From Paenibacillus sp. FSL H7-0357 (lineage in GTDB: Bacteria; Bacillota; Bacilli; Paenibacillales; Paenibacillaceae), in contig NZ_CP009241.1 in NCBI RefSeq assembly GCF_000758525.1, forward strand, positions 5,456,001 through 5,520,000: a stretch of 64,000 nt of DNA. Direction: 5' to 3'. The stretch's first letter is position 1; every line of letters begins with the position of its first letter. The notes beneath the pieces were generated by a model. The model searched no databases. It worked only from the letters and a program-made list of their open reading frames with translations, and had not been told where the DNA came from. A program made the position numbers and the translations under genes. Of this stretch, positions 47,088 through 54,963 are shown one piece after another.

Positions 47088-47429
47088 TTAGCTTTGAAAA
47101 ACTGCCTGTTGCAGGCTGACTTTCACGATATCTCCGTCCAGAGAAACGGGAAAGGTTGCTACTGTACCGTGGTCCGGTGCCTGAACCTCGCCGCTGCGAA
47201 GGTCAATCTTCCAGTCATACAGCGGATCGTACAAATAATGTCCTGATACGATTCCCTCAGCGAGAGGTCCACCCTTGGGATGAGGGCTGCTGTTCTCTAC
47301 GGCATAGAAAGCTCCGTCCGAGGTGCGGAATATGGCCAGCTCCAGATTCCCGGCTGTTACAACACGTCCAATTTGCGGCAGGAAACTCTGTACCGGTCCT
47401 ACGGCGTATTCTTGTTTTGCGCTATCCAT
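47088..47429 (-). CDS. nirD: Nitrite reductase small subunit NirD, Rieske-like fold without most cluster ligands
   Basis: This 113-residue NirD-like protein partners NirB. The fold markers FYAVENSSPHPKGGPLAEGI and LYDPLYDWKIDL occupy the places of the two Rieske ligand motifs (CxH and CxxH), but three of the four ligands are replaced (Ser, Asp, Tyr; only one His stays). A cluster is therefore unlikely, as known for enteric NirD. ATG 47429 (MDSAKQEY) follows AAGGAGAG; the longer frame to 47501 overlaps the end of nirB and has no ribosome site. It lies 25 bp after nirB. Confidence 0.88.
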   Translation of the reverse strand: MDSAKQEYAVGPVQSFLPQIGRVVTAGNLELAIFRTSDGAFYAVENSSPHPKGGPLAEGIVSGHYLYDPLYDWKIDLRSGEVQAPDHGTVATFPVSLDGDIVKVSLQQAVFQS

Positions 47430-47454
47430 TGTTCTCTCTCCTTTTGGGTTATGA

Positions 47455-49881
47455 TTAGACTCTTGCCTTCTCAAACAGCGCGGTGCGGGTGCTGTCGTCA
47501 TTCAGCATTTTTTTCCAAGGATCAGTTACCTGAGCCAGGGCAAAATCAATCCGTGCAGCCAGCTCCTTACGGTTGTCCTCATTGTTCAGAATCACGTTCT
47601 GGATATTTTCCAGTCCCATGCGTTCGACCCACTCCGAGGTTCTTTCCAGGTAGTTCCCGGTTTCACGGTAGTACTGAATCACGGCGGAGCAGATTTCGAT
47701 CAGCTCATCATCGGTTTTCACCTTGCAGAAGGCATCGGCTATCCGTGGTTTGATCCCGCCGTTGCCGCCAATGAACACTTCCCAGCCGCCGTCGTTGCCG
47801 ACGATGCCGATATCCTTCGTGCAGGATTCCGCACAGTTGCGCGGGCAGCCGTTGACTGCTATTTTGAATTTGGCCGGCAAATCAAGGCGTTCATATTTAC
47901 GTTCAATAAAAGCTCCCATACCCATGGAATCCTGTGTCCCGAAGCGGCAGAACTGCGAACCTACACAAGTTTTGACCGTACGAAGCGATTTCGCATAGCC
48001 ATAACCGGAAGGCATATCCAGCTCTTCCCATACTTTAGGCACATCCTCTTTTTGGATACCGACCAGATCCAGACGCTGACCACCGGTCACTTTTACAACC
48101 TTTACGTTATATTTCAAGGAAACATCGGCAATTCGTCTCAGGTCTTCCGGTGTAGTTACCCCGCCGTACATCCGTGGAATAACGGTAAAGGTACCATCTT
48201 TCTGGATGTTCGCACTCATCCGTTCATTGACGAACCGCGATTCCTTCTCATCCTCATGGGTATCCGGGTAGATCATGCCAAGATAATAGTTCACAGCCGG
48301 ACGACATTTGGAGCAGCCTTCCGCTTGTTTCCAGCCCAGCACATTCATAACCTCTTTGGTCGTTTTCAAGCCTTTAGCGGTAATCTCTGCTACAATCTCA
48401 TCGCGGCTCAAGGTGGTGCATCCGCAAATCCCCTGCTTCGCACTTTCCTGGAAGCTGTCACCGAGAACAAACTGCAGAATCTGCTCGACAACCGGCTTGC
48501 AGCCACCGCAGGAGCGGGTAGCTCCGGTGCAGGCTTTAATTTCGTCTACCGTGGTAAAACCGTTCTCCGTAACGGCATCAACGATCGCCTTCTTGGTCAC
48601 GCCGTTGCAGCCGCAGACAATCTCCTCATCAGCCATCGTTTCGACTGACAAGCCTTTTTTCGCACTGCCTCCGCCGCAGCAGCCCGTGCCCATTACTTCG
48701 CCATAAATTTCGTCGGTCATTTCGGTGCCCTGCTTGACCAGCTTCTGCAGACTTGCGGATTCAGTCACATCGCCGAACAGAACTGCACCGACAATAATAT
48801 TGTTTCTGAGCAGAATCTTCTTATAGGTTCTCTTCCATTCATCTTTAGCCGAAATGACGGTATGCTCCGCTGTTTCAGTGAAATCACCGGCAGAGAAGAC
48901 ATCCACCCCCGAGATCTTCAGCTTGGTGGCTACGACAGAACCTTCATACGGTTGGGTGGAGGCGCCGCACAAATGCTTCGCCAGCACCATCCCCTGCTCG
49001 AACAGTGGAGCTACCAGCCCGTAGCAGGTGCCGCGGTGCTCTGTACATTCTCCTACAGAATAGACATTCGCCATCGAGGTCTGGAGATAATCGTTCACGA
49101 CAATTCCGCGGTTCACCGTGATGCCGCTGTCTTTGGCCAGTTGGACATTCGGTTTGATTCCGACCGCCATCACTACAAAATCTGATTGCAGCTCGGTTCC
49201 ATCGCTGAAACGCAGGCCGTTTACCCGTTCCTCCCCGGTCAGCTCAACCGTCTGTTTGCCCATGGCAAACTTCACACCCTGGCGTTCAAGTTCAGCTTGA
49301 AGCATGGATGAAGCAGTATGGTCAAGCTGACGCTCCATCAAATCCTCCAGCAAATGCACGACGGTAACATCCATACCGAGGTTCACAAGTCCTTTGGCTG
49401 CTTCAAGACCAAGCAGTCCACCGCCAATCACAGCCGCTGTGCGGTATTGCTGTGCTGCAGCCAGCATGGCGTCGCAATCCGCAATGTCGCGGAAGCCTAC
49501 AACTCCATCCTTTGTGCTGCCCGGTACCGGCAGAATGAATGAATTTGAACCTGTTGCAATAATAACTTTATCGTAAGGAACCGACATTCCATTATCTGTA
49601 ACGATCTGACGGGAGGCTTCATCAATCCGGACAACAGTGGTTCCAGTATGCAGAGTAATATTGTTATCCTCGTACCACTGCCGGTCGTTCAGAATGATAT
49701 CCTCAATGCTCTTGCTTCCTTCGAGGACATAGGACAGCATTATCCGGTTGTAGTTGGGATGAGGCTCGCTTCCAAAGATCGTAATATCATAAGCGCCGCC
49801 AAGCTTAAGGATCTGTTCGATAGTGCCTACGCCAGCCATACCATTCCCTATCAAAACTAACTTTTCTCTCTCCACGGTCAC
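47455..49881 (-). CDS. nirB: NADH-dependent nitrite reductase large subunit NirB
   Basis: This 808-residue enzyme reduces nitrite to ammonium in the cytoplasm. In order: an FAD/NADH module (GNGMAGVG at the start, IIATGSNSF, GGGLLGLEAAKGL), two BFD-type [2Fe-2S] domains (CGCNGVTKKA with CGGCKP, and CGCTTLSRDE with CSKCRP), then the sulfite/nitrite reductase module. The siroheme/[4Fe-4S] cysteines lie in CVGSQFCRFG and NGCPRNCAESC. GTG 49881 follows AAGGAGGG at good spacing. Two perfect Fnr boxes upstream predict anaerobic induction. Siroheme synthesis genes are not in the window. Confidence 0.96.
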   Translation of the reverse strand: MTVEREKLVLIGNGMAGVGTIEQILKLGGAYDITIFGSEPHPNYNRIMLSYVLEGSKSIEDIILNDRQWYEDNNITLHTGTTVVRIDEASRQIVTDNGMSVPYDKVIIATGSNSFILPVPGSTKDGVVGFRDIADCDAMLAAAQQYRTAAVIGGGLLGLEAAKGLVNLGMDVTVVHLLEDLMERQLDHTASSMLQAELERQGVKFAMGKQTVELTGEERVNGLRFSDGTELQSDFVVMAVGIKPNVQLAKDSGITVNRGIVVNDYLQTSMANVYSVGECTEHRGTCYGLVAPLFEQGMVLAKHLCGASTQPYEGSVVATKLKISGVDVFSAGDFTETAEHTVISAKDEWKRTYKKILLRNNIIVGAVLFGDVTESASLQKLVKQGTEMTDEIYGEVMGTGCCGGGSAKKGLSVETMADEEIVCGCNGVTKKAIVDAVTENGFTTVDEIKACTGATRSCGGCKPVVEQILQFVLGDSFQESAKQGICGCTTLSRDEIVAEITAKGLKTTKEVMNVLGWKQAEGCSKCRPAVNYYLGMIYPDTHEDEKESRFVNERMSANIQKDGTFTVIPRMYGGVTTPEDLRRIADVSLKYNVKVVKVTGGQRLDLVGIQKEDVPKVWEELDMPSGYGYAKSLRTVKTCVGSQFCRFGTQDSMGMGAFIERKYERLDLPAKFKIAVNGCPRNCAESCTKDIGIVGNDGGWEVFIGGNGGIKPRIADAFCKVKTDDELIEICSAVIQYYRETGNYLERTSEWVERMGLENIQNVILNNEDNRKELAARIDFALAQVTDPWKKMLNDDSTRTALFEKARV

Positions 49882-49937
49882 TGTTAAGACCCTCCTTAAT
49901 GCTTCTGGATTTCTTCATATACATATCTGATAACAAA

Positions 49938-49943
49938 ATTATA
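49938..49943 (-). promoter_or_regulatory. nirB -10 element
   Basis: TATAAT on the minus strand is 22 bp downstream of the nearer Fnr box, which places the box near -42. No consensus -35 is seen. Confidence 0.7.
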
Positions 49944-49965
49944 CGTTTTAAATTTGAAGAGCATT

Positions 49966-49981
49966 TGTGATTCAAATCACA
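49966..49981 (-). promoter_or_regulatory. Fnr box 1 upstream of nirB
   Basis: TGTGATTCAAATCACA is an exact match to TGTGAN6TCACA. Confidence 0.88.
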
Positions 49982-49986
49982 ATAAA

Positions 49987-50002
49987 TGTGAATCTTTTCA
50001 CA
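49987..50002 (-). promoter_or_regulatory. Fnr box 2 upstream of nirB
   Basis: TGTGAATCTTTTCACA is a second exact match, centred 21 bp upstream of box 1. Confidence 0.85.
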
Positions 50003-50041
50003 TATTTTTATGCCAGCGTATGTAAGGTTTTTTGCTGAAAG

Positions 50042-50094
50042 AAAAATAGCCAGCTTCCCTTATGCTACCGCTTGCATTAAGGAAATCTGGCTAT
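50042..50094 (-). terminator. Rho-independent terminator after the lipoprotein at 50108
   Basis: On the minus strand a long imperfect stem (outer arms ATAGCCAG / CTGGCTAT) is followed by TTTTTC. It lies just upstream of the nirB regulatory region. Confidence 0.75.
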
Positions 50095-50107
50095 GCTACT
50101 TATCATC

Positions 50108-50848
50108 TTACCGGAGAACCAGTGAAATCTCGAGTACATCTTGAGGTCTGAGCTTCATATCAATTCCGCTGTCAAGCAGCGTCTTGTCGTTCACTTTCAG
50201 CTTCCAGTCTTCACTGGTGAGCGGCGTGTACCCCATGACCGTGATTACCGTCTTGTTGTCTTCCGCCAACTGAACGATTCCGCTACTCTTCAGCAGACCC
50301 CTGACAGACAAGTCCTCGCTATAAGATAAAATATGTGAATGTGTCAGTTCAGGCTGCTCACTCCCGCCGTTCACTGTAAGAATAATGGGCAGAAGCGGGG
50401 CATCTCCGGCTGCCGGCTTCGCAGTAATAACAATCGCCTGCTCCCGCGAGACTGGACTATTCCAATCGGTTATGATTTTGCCGCCAAGCTGAATCTGCCA
50501 GATCATGTCCGGGGCAAGAAAAATTTTATTGACTGCCAGTATGCTAAATCCGTCTTCGGCAAAAGTAACGACACCGCTACTCTTCAGCAGCTCTATAAGC
50601 GTTATTCCTGGCTTGTATGCTTCGCTAAGCTGTCTCCCCGAGTTCCCTGCCAGCTCATTATCACCGGCCATTAGTGAAAAAGCAGGGCCTGCAGCCCCGG
50701 CTGCGGCATTGTTTCCGTTCGCATCTGAACCAAATGACGAGCATCCGCCTAGCGTCGCAATGATAATTAATCCTAACCATAAACGCCACAGAAATTTCGT
50801 GGACATTCCCGGCACCGCCCTCTTCCGCCCGATCATAACCTCAATCAT
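50108..50848 (-). CDS. Lipoprotein with two internal repeats, unknown function
   Basis: This predicted lipoprotein has up to 246 residues and a signal (KFLWRLWLGLIIIATLGGC). After an Ala/Gly/Asn linker come two related modules of about 75 residues. The first carries LLKSSGVVTFAEDGFSIL and the second LLKSSGIVQLAEDNKTVI; each continues with a W-x-(I/L)-x-(L/V)-x-(G/D)-K pattern. This resembles DUF4430/ubiquitin-like cell-surface modules, but the match is weak. The start is uncertain: ATG 50848 has a poor ribosome site and an internal ATG (MSTKFLWR) gives a cleaner signal peptide. It sits alone between nirB and ric. Confidence 0.65.
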   Translation of the reverse strand: MIEVMIGRKRAVPGMSTKFLWRLWLGLIIIATLGGCSSFGSDANGNNAAAGAAGPAFSLMAGDNELAGNSGRQLSEAYKPGITLIELLKSSGVVTFAEDGFSILAVNKIFLAPDMIWQIQLGGKIITDWNSPVSREQAIVITAKPAAGDAPLLPIILTVNGGSEQPELTHSHILSYSEDLSVRGLLKSSGIVQLAEDNKTVITVMGYTPLTSEDWKLKVNDKTLLDSGIDMKLRPQDVLEISLVLR

Positions 50849-50960
50849 TTTCTCAGGTCTTTAGTCATTATGTATACTATCTTTTAAGAATAACGCAAAC
50901 TAGCTTTGTTCTCAAACGATAAATTTCGGGCGTTAATCAGGCAGCGAAACGGTGCAGAAG

Positions 50961-50983
50961 AAAAAAAGTCCCCGCAGGGACTT
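50961..50983 (-). terminator. Rho-independent terminator after ric
   Basis: On the minus strand AAGTCCC-TGC-GGGGACTT is followed by a run of T. Confidence 0.88.
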
Positions 50984-51003
50984 TGAGAACAGCATGCTCT
51001 ATT

Positions 51004-51768
51004 TTACTGATAACGCAGGAACAAGATATTATTCTCCAGATGCACATGCTCGAAGGTCATTCCCTCTAACTCCTCCAGGCGGGCATAGGTCAGGCGGTAG
51101 GTTGTGCAGGCATGCTCTGGCGGAGTGAAGTCGTTCGTAACTCTGCGGAGCTCCCGCAAAATCTCACCGGCTCCGTCATGCTCTTCTTCCAGCGTATGCA
51201 ACAGCCCGCGCAGCTCGGCCAATCCTTCTTCGCTCGGATTCTCGGAGTAGGCCAGCATCTTAGGGAATTCGGATTCCTCCTCCTTCGCTGTATGCTGCAG
51301 CAAATCTTCCCGCAGGAGGTTAAACAACCGGTAAACTTCGCCCAGATGCAGAGAATCCTCGCCATGGACGCGGAATACCTTGGTTACATTCTGACTGATC
51401 AGGGGCAGCTCTTCGCGCAAGTAGCGGTGATGCTTGTTCACAATATACTCAACCAGCTCAGCGGAAGATGCCTCATTCCATGCAGTGTCTACATCAAGCA
51501 CAGGATGCTCTTTCAGCAGCTTATGCAGATCTGCAAGCAGTGTCTCCGGGTCAATCCCTTTCTCAGCTGCCACTTCGGCCAGCGGCTTTGCCCCCCCGCA
51601 GCAGAAGTCGATCCGCTGTCCCTTGAAATAATCTGCCGCCTTCGGGAATTGCAGTACAATATCTCTGACCATGTCCGCTCCGGTAAACTGGATAGGCGCT
51701 GCCGCAGAATCGCTTCCCGCATTGTCCCGTGTTCCTGTAATTGTATTATTGAATTGATTGGCCGTCAT
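51004..51768 (-). CDS. ric: Iron-sulfur cluster repair di-iron protein (RIC/ScdA/YtfE family)
   Basis: This 254-residue cytoplasmic protein repairs Fe-S clusters damaged by nitric oxide or oxidants. The N-terminal ScdA_N domain has IDFCCGG (near 55), and the C-terminal hemerythrin-like domain has conserved histidines and glutamates in NKHHRYLREEL, HGEDSLHLGEV, HTAKEEESEFP, LEEEHDGAGE and FEHVHLENNILF. ATG 51768 follows GGGAGGGG. It is close to nirBDC; nitrite reduction can generate nitric oxide, so functional association is plausible. No Fnr box was seen. A TTGACG/TATTCA-type promoter candidate lies in the gap before it. Confidence 0.92.
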   Translation of the reverse strand: MTANQFNNTITGTRDNAGSDSAAAPIQFTGADMVRDIVLQFPKAADYFKGQRIDFCCGGAKPLAEVAAEKGIDPETLLADLHKLLKEHPVLDVDTAWNEASSAELVEYIVNKHHRYLREELPLISQNVTKVFRVHGEDSLHLGEVYRLFNLLREDLLQHTAKEEESEFPKMLAYSENPSEEGLAELRGLLHTLEEEHDGAGEILRELRRVTNDFTPPEHACTTYRLTYARLEELEGMTFEHVHLENNILFLRYQ

Positions 51769-51866
51769 AATGGCCCCTCCCTTACGTTATTGGTTTCTGT
51801 TACCCTTCCACCTTAACGCCCAGAGAAGCTCAAGCTAGTGATTGAACGCACTGAATATATAAAATT

Positions 51867-52796
51867 TTATTGAACGTCAAATGTAATATTTGATAACTTT
51901 GAAAATTCCGAAAGCTCTTCCACTTTTTCATTATAAGCACAAAACGCTTTGCTTAGAATTTTTAGATTTTTAACAAACTTATCATAATATCCAATTTCAT
52001 TCATCAATCCCCTCATCCCTTCGGATAGATTTGTCAATCTTATATATTCTGCCTGCATATCAGGATCGTGTTTTAATCGGTGAATATAATCAGAAATTTT
52101 CTCTCTTTCGTTTACAAGTCCCTCGTCTGTTATGGTAAGCCGTTTCTCGATATAGTCATTAATATGTTTTTCATACTTTTCAACATCTTTAATTGTCAGC
52201 TTTTCATACATGTCGACTATTTCCTGTGGATATTTTATCACTTCGACTTCATCTAAGAATTTAACTATGGAAATCCACGCTTCCTCTTTTTCCGGCGTAT
52301 CTATAGGTTCATTTAAGAAAGAACTGTATTGCATGATCAACATCTTCCCAAAGTTCCCTGGAAAAATACGCTCAATCTGCTTTTTCATAAAACCCTCTCT
52401 GCTACGCTCATCCAGCTCAAGAGTTTTATTCAGCACCGATAGTTGTTGTGTTAATTGCAGAAGTCCAATCTCATCAGAATCGAAACTGCTCAGGCTGGAT
52501 CGAAGCACATTTTTGCTTTTTTCAAGTCTTTTGATCTCATTGTCAAGTCTTACTAAGTGTTGTTCTAAACAATCTTTTAACCTTTGAGGGTTCGATATCA
52601 TGGTTTTGATATCCTTTAGAGGTACATCAAATTGTCTCAAAACAGATATTTGCACCAATACACCGGCATCATTTTGCGAATACTCCCGATAATTGTTTTC
52701 AGGATTAACATGAGGGCTTAGTAACCCTTCTTCCTCATAATAGTTTATTGCTTTTTTGGTAAGGCCCGTAATATCCATAATCGCACTTATTTTCAT
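51867..52796 (-). CDS. MerR-family transcriptional regulator
   Basis: This 309-residue regulator has an N-terminal MerR winged helix (MKISAIMDITGLTKKAINYYEEEGLLSP, key Arg/Tyr in ENNYREYSQND), a long coiled-coil-prone dimer helix and a C-terminal effector domain of about 190 residues, rich in Lys, Glu and Ile. That domain is not recognised. ATG 52796 follows AAGGAGG. The gene is visibly more AT-rich than its neighbours, hinting at a different origin. Its own promoter has the 19-bp spacer typical of MerR targets. No efflux or resistance gene is adjacent, so its target beyond itself is unknown. Confidence 0.88.
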   Translation of the reverse strand: MKISAIMDITGLTKKAINYYEEEGLLSPHVNPENNYREYSQNDAGVLVQISVLRQFDVPLKDIKTMISNPQRLKDCLEQHLVRLDNEIKRLEKSKNVLRSSLSSFDSDEIGLLQLTQQLSVLNKTLELDERSREGFMKKQIERIFPGNFGKMLIMQYSSFLNEPIDTPEKEEAWISIVKFLDEVEVIKYPQEIVDMYEKLTIKDVEKYEKHINDYIEKRLTITDEGLVNEREKISDYIHRLKHDPDMQAEYIRLTNLSEGMRGLMNEIGYYDKFVKNLKILSKAFCAYNEKVEELSEFSKLSNITFDVQ

Positions 52797-52816
52797 CAAT
52801 AACACCTCCTTGTAAT

Positions 52817-52847
52817 AAAATAAGCTAATACCCAAGGGAACAGTCAA
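52817..52847 (-). promoter_or_regulatory. MerR-type promoter with 19-bp spacer
   Basis: On the minus strand TTGACT (52842-52847) and TATTTT (52817-52822) are 19 bp apart. The spacer contains the partly palindromic GTTCCCTTGGGTA. This over-long spacer is the hallmark of promoters untwisted by MerR-family activators, so autoregulation is likely. Confidence 0.7.
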
Positions 52848-53017
52848 TAACTTATTTTCACAGCCATAGTTCAGATTGTCCGTACTTATTACTCTCAGCG
52901 ATTTCAAGCCCAACTCAAAACAGCGCGCACCGATTGTGCCGGCACGCGCTGTTGTCATAGACATTCCCACTGGTTTATTTTTTATATTCTTACCATCCTT
53001 CTTGTTATCAAGCTTCG

Positions 53018-53740
53018 CTATCGAACCGTAGCCTGCATATACGTCCGTTTACCCTCAGAATCCTTCAAATAAGGTCCCAGACCAGCGAAGCGGGAATGGT
53101 CTACATAGACTCCTGTCATCCATCGCCCCTCAGTCAGGCCGCCATTCCACTGCAGTACAAGATCGGGAGCTGCGATCCATTCCTGATACACCCTTATGTT
53201 CTTTTCTTTATATTCTTTGCTGGGTTTGCCAATCTCGGCCAGCCTTAGATTATTCATATAGGTCGGTACGAAATACGTGGAAATCGTATCGAGATCATCG
53301 CCATCCAGAAAGGCTTCTTCGCCCAAGTATGGCTGAAGCAGCACCGTATTCTCATACAGCGACCATATTACAGCCTGCAGCACCATGCTCTGCCGGATGC
53401 CATTATGGAAGGTGAACCTGCGCTGCTGGCTGGAGCTGAGATTGTCCGGGACTGCCGATGGTTCCAGGCAATGCCGTTCACAGCCGATGCATTTCCAGCC
53501 GGCCGGGCTCTGGATCCATTTCTGAAACACGCTCCCGCTATCGTTATCTCCCTTGTATAAGGAAGATATGATTTCGTAGGGCACTCCAATCCACGCATCC
53601 CATAACGAGCCGGGAAGATGTCCGTGCAGCATAAACAACGTCTTGTCGTAAATGAGCTGAACTTTAATTGAGGCGGTCTCCAGCTCGGCAACATCGTCTT
53701 TTCCATATGTTATTTCCCGGGAAAACAAGGTGGTTTTCAT
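53018..53740 (-). CDS. Hypothetical protein of unknown function
   Basis: This 240-residue soluble protein has no signal peptide or membrane segment. A Cys-rich patch WKCIGCERHC lies near residue 83 and could bind metal. Tryptophans are frequent (SLWDAWIG, WIQSPAGW, VIWSLYEN). The family is not recognised. ATG 53740 follows TTAGGAGGCGAGGAAG, an excellent ribosome site. The four-copy 63-bp tandem repeat ends directly upstream of that site, so it probably forms the gene's leader. A terminator of the upstream hxlR gene at 54114 suggests this gene has its own promoter. Confidence 0.75.
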   Translation of the reverse strand: MKTTLFSREITYGKDDVAELETASIKVQLIYDKTLFMLHGHLPGSLWDAWIGVPYEIISSLYKGDNDSGSVFQKWIQSPAGWKCIGCERHCLEPSAVPDNLSSSQQRRFTFHNGIRQSMVLQAVIWSLYENTVLLQPYLGEEAFLDGDDLDTISTYFVPTYMNNLRLAEIGKPSKEYKEKNIRVYQEWIAAPDLVLQWNGGLTEGRWMTGVYVDHSRFAGLGPYLKDSEGKRTYMQATVR

Positions 53741-53757
53741 CTTCCTCGCCTCCTAAA

Positions 53758-54003
53758 AGTTTTGTTAGCGTTACTTCTATCGAGTCCACTACGACAAAAC
53801 TTACTTCGAAAGCATACACTTAGTTTTGTTAGCGTTACTTCTATCGAGTCCACTACGACAAAACTACTTCGAAAGCATACACTTAGTTTTGTTAGCGTTA
53901 CTTCTATCGAGTCCACTACGACAAAACTACTTCGAAAGCATACACTTAGTTTTGTTAGCGTTACTTCTATCGAGTCCACTACGACAAAACTACTTCGAAA
54001 GCA
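53758..54003. repeat. 63-bp tandem repeat, four copies
   Basis: Copies begin at 53758 (64 bp, one extra T), 53822 (63 bp), 53885 (63 bp) and 53948 (56 bp, truncated). Apart from the extra base and the truncated end they are identical. Each holds the inverted repeat AGTTTTGT...ACAAAACT around a 28-base loop and a TTCGAA palindrome. The array lies between the ribosome site of the gene at 53018 and the hxlR terminator. Near-identity implies recent amplification. Confidence 0.95.
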
Positions 54004-54051
54004 CATTCATATATTTGGTAACGCCCGCACACGTCCGGCAACAGTTTTTTC

Positions 54052-54090
54052 TATTATATTATATCCTGCGGTTGATTGTGCAAGTTTTAT
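54052..54090 (-). promoter_or_regulatory. Possible promoter upstream of the 63-bp repeats
   Basis: On the minus strand TTGCAC is followed by overlapping TATAAT hexamers at non-ideal spacing (14 or 19 bp). If active, transcripts would carry all four repeats as a leader of about 310 nt. Confidence 0.35.
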
Positions 54091-54113
54091 TTGAAAAAAT
54101 TTGAATAAATTTG

Positions 54114-54147
54114 AAAAAGCCCCTTTTCCATGAAGCGGAAAAGAGGC
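54114..54147 (-). terminator. Rho-independent terminator after hxlR
   Basis: On the minus strand GCCTCTTTTCC pairs with GGAAAAGGGGC, followed by a T-run. Confidence 0.85.
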
Positions 54148-54172
54148 GATCAATAGGACGCTGAAGCGCGGG

Positions 54173-54490
54173 CTACTCGACCCAGCTCTCTGCCCAGGAC
54201 TGAATTTGCTGCATAACCGGCTCAAGTGCGCGGCCCTTAGTGGTTAATTCGTACTCGATGCGCACCGGAGTTTCCGGATACACATGCCTTACCAGAATAC
54301 CCTCACATTCCAGATCCTTCATTCGTTCGGACAGCATCTTATCGCTCATTGATGGAATCAGGCCGGAAATATCCTTAAAACGCTTCGGTCCACTCATCAA
54401 TGTCTGGATAATCAGCCCATTCCAACGTTTGCCTAAGAAAGAGAAGGCCGTTTCGAATCTTGGGCACATCGTCAGCTGATGTTCTTCCAT
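54173..54490 (-). CDS. HxlR-family transcriptional regulator
   Basis: This 105-residue winged-helix regulator has the family start MCPRFETAFSFLGKRWNGLIIQTL, the recognition helix region DISGLIPSMSDKMLSERMKDLE and the wing YPETPVRIEYELTTKG. The single N-terminal cysteine is at the position used for redox sensing in YodB/HypR-type members, so thiol stress sensing is possible. ATG 54490 follows GAGAGGTGAGAACA; a GTG three codons upstream is less likely. The regulated gene is not obvious; a nearby inverted repeat at 54558-54591 is a candidate operator. Confidence 0.9.
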   Translation of the reverse strand: MEEHQLTMCPRFETAFSFLGKRWNGLIIQTLMSGPKRFKDISGLIPSMSDKMLSERMKDLECEGILVRHVYPETPVRIEYELTTKGRALEPVMQQIQSWAESWVE

Positions 54491-54557
54491 TGTTCTCACC
54501 TCTCACTTGTGAAACTTACAATTAGTTAGTATATATAATTTTACCACATTTATAGCG

Positions 54558-54591
54558 TAATGAACATCGTTTACCAAAAAAAAGTTCATTA
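54558..54591. promoter_or_regulatory. 8-bp inverted repeat upstream of hxlR
   Basis: TAATGAAC (54558-54565) and GTTCATTA (54584-54591) are perfect complements. They lie about 70 bp upstream of the hxlR start in its likely promoter. This could be an operator. Confidence 0.45.
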
Positions 54592-54615
54592 GCCTACCTT
54601 ATTATATCCCTGATG

Positions 54616-54939
54616 TCAATCCATGGTGCCTTGCGGCGGCTTTCGCTGTGCAATCGCCTCGGTTACCACGTAAGCCAGATCATCGTTGCTATAGAGGGAC
54701 AACACTCCTAGAACCGTATCATCGGAGATAAAGCCTGCTTCCTCCTCGGGTACAGTCAGCGCCAGTGCCCTGCTGAGCGCGGCATTGCCCTCCTGCTGCG
54801 GGTAAGCCTGCAGATACAGCATATGCGGGTCTAATTTGTTGTTCACACACCATTGGGCAAATACGAGAATCATCATTTCCTCATCCCGTTTGTAGCTTTC
54901 GATAATCTGCTCTTCCATTGATTTGCTGTACTCGTCCAT
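54616..54939 (-). CDS. Small conserved-looking hypothetical protein
   Basis: This 107-residue soluble, acidic protein is predicted largely helical, with no cysteine motif, signal or membrane segment; MLYLQAYPQQEGN lies near the middle. The family is not recognised. ATG 54939 follows AAGGAGCACACT, a strong ribosome site, which supports real translation. It lies 24 bp after the oxidoreductase gene and is probably co-transcribed with it. Confidence 0.7.
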   Translation of the reverse strand: MDEYSKSMEEQIIESYKRDEEMMILVFAQWCVNNKLDPHMLYLQAYPQQEGNAALSRALALTVPEEEAGFISDDTVLGVLSLYSNDDLAYVVTEAIAQRKPPQGTMD

Positions 54940-54963
54940 AGTGTGCTCCTTTCTGCTCTTCTG

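Noticed and set aside
53758..54003. CRISPR array
   Set aside because: The copies are directly adjacent with no unique spacers, and there are no cas genes.
53762..54094. 110-codon plus-strand frame across the 63-bp repeats
   Set aside because: It is open only because the repeat length is a multiple of three; no ribosome site and low-complexity product.
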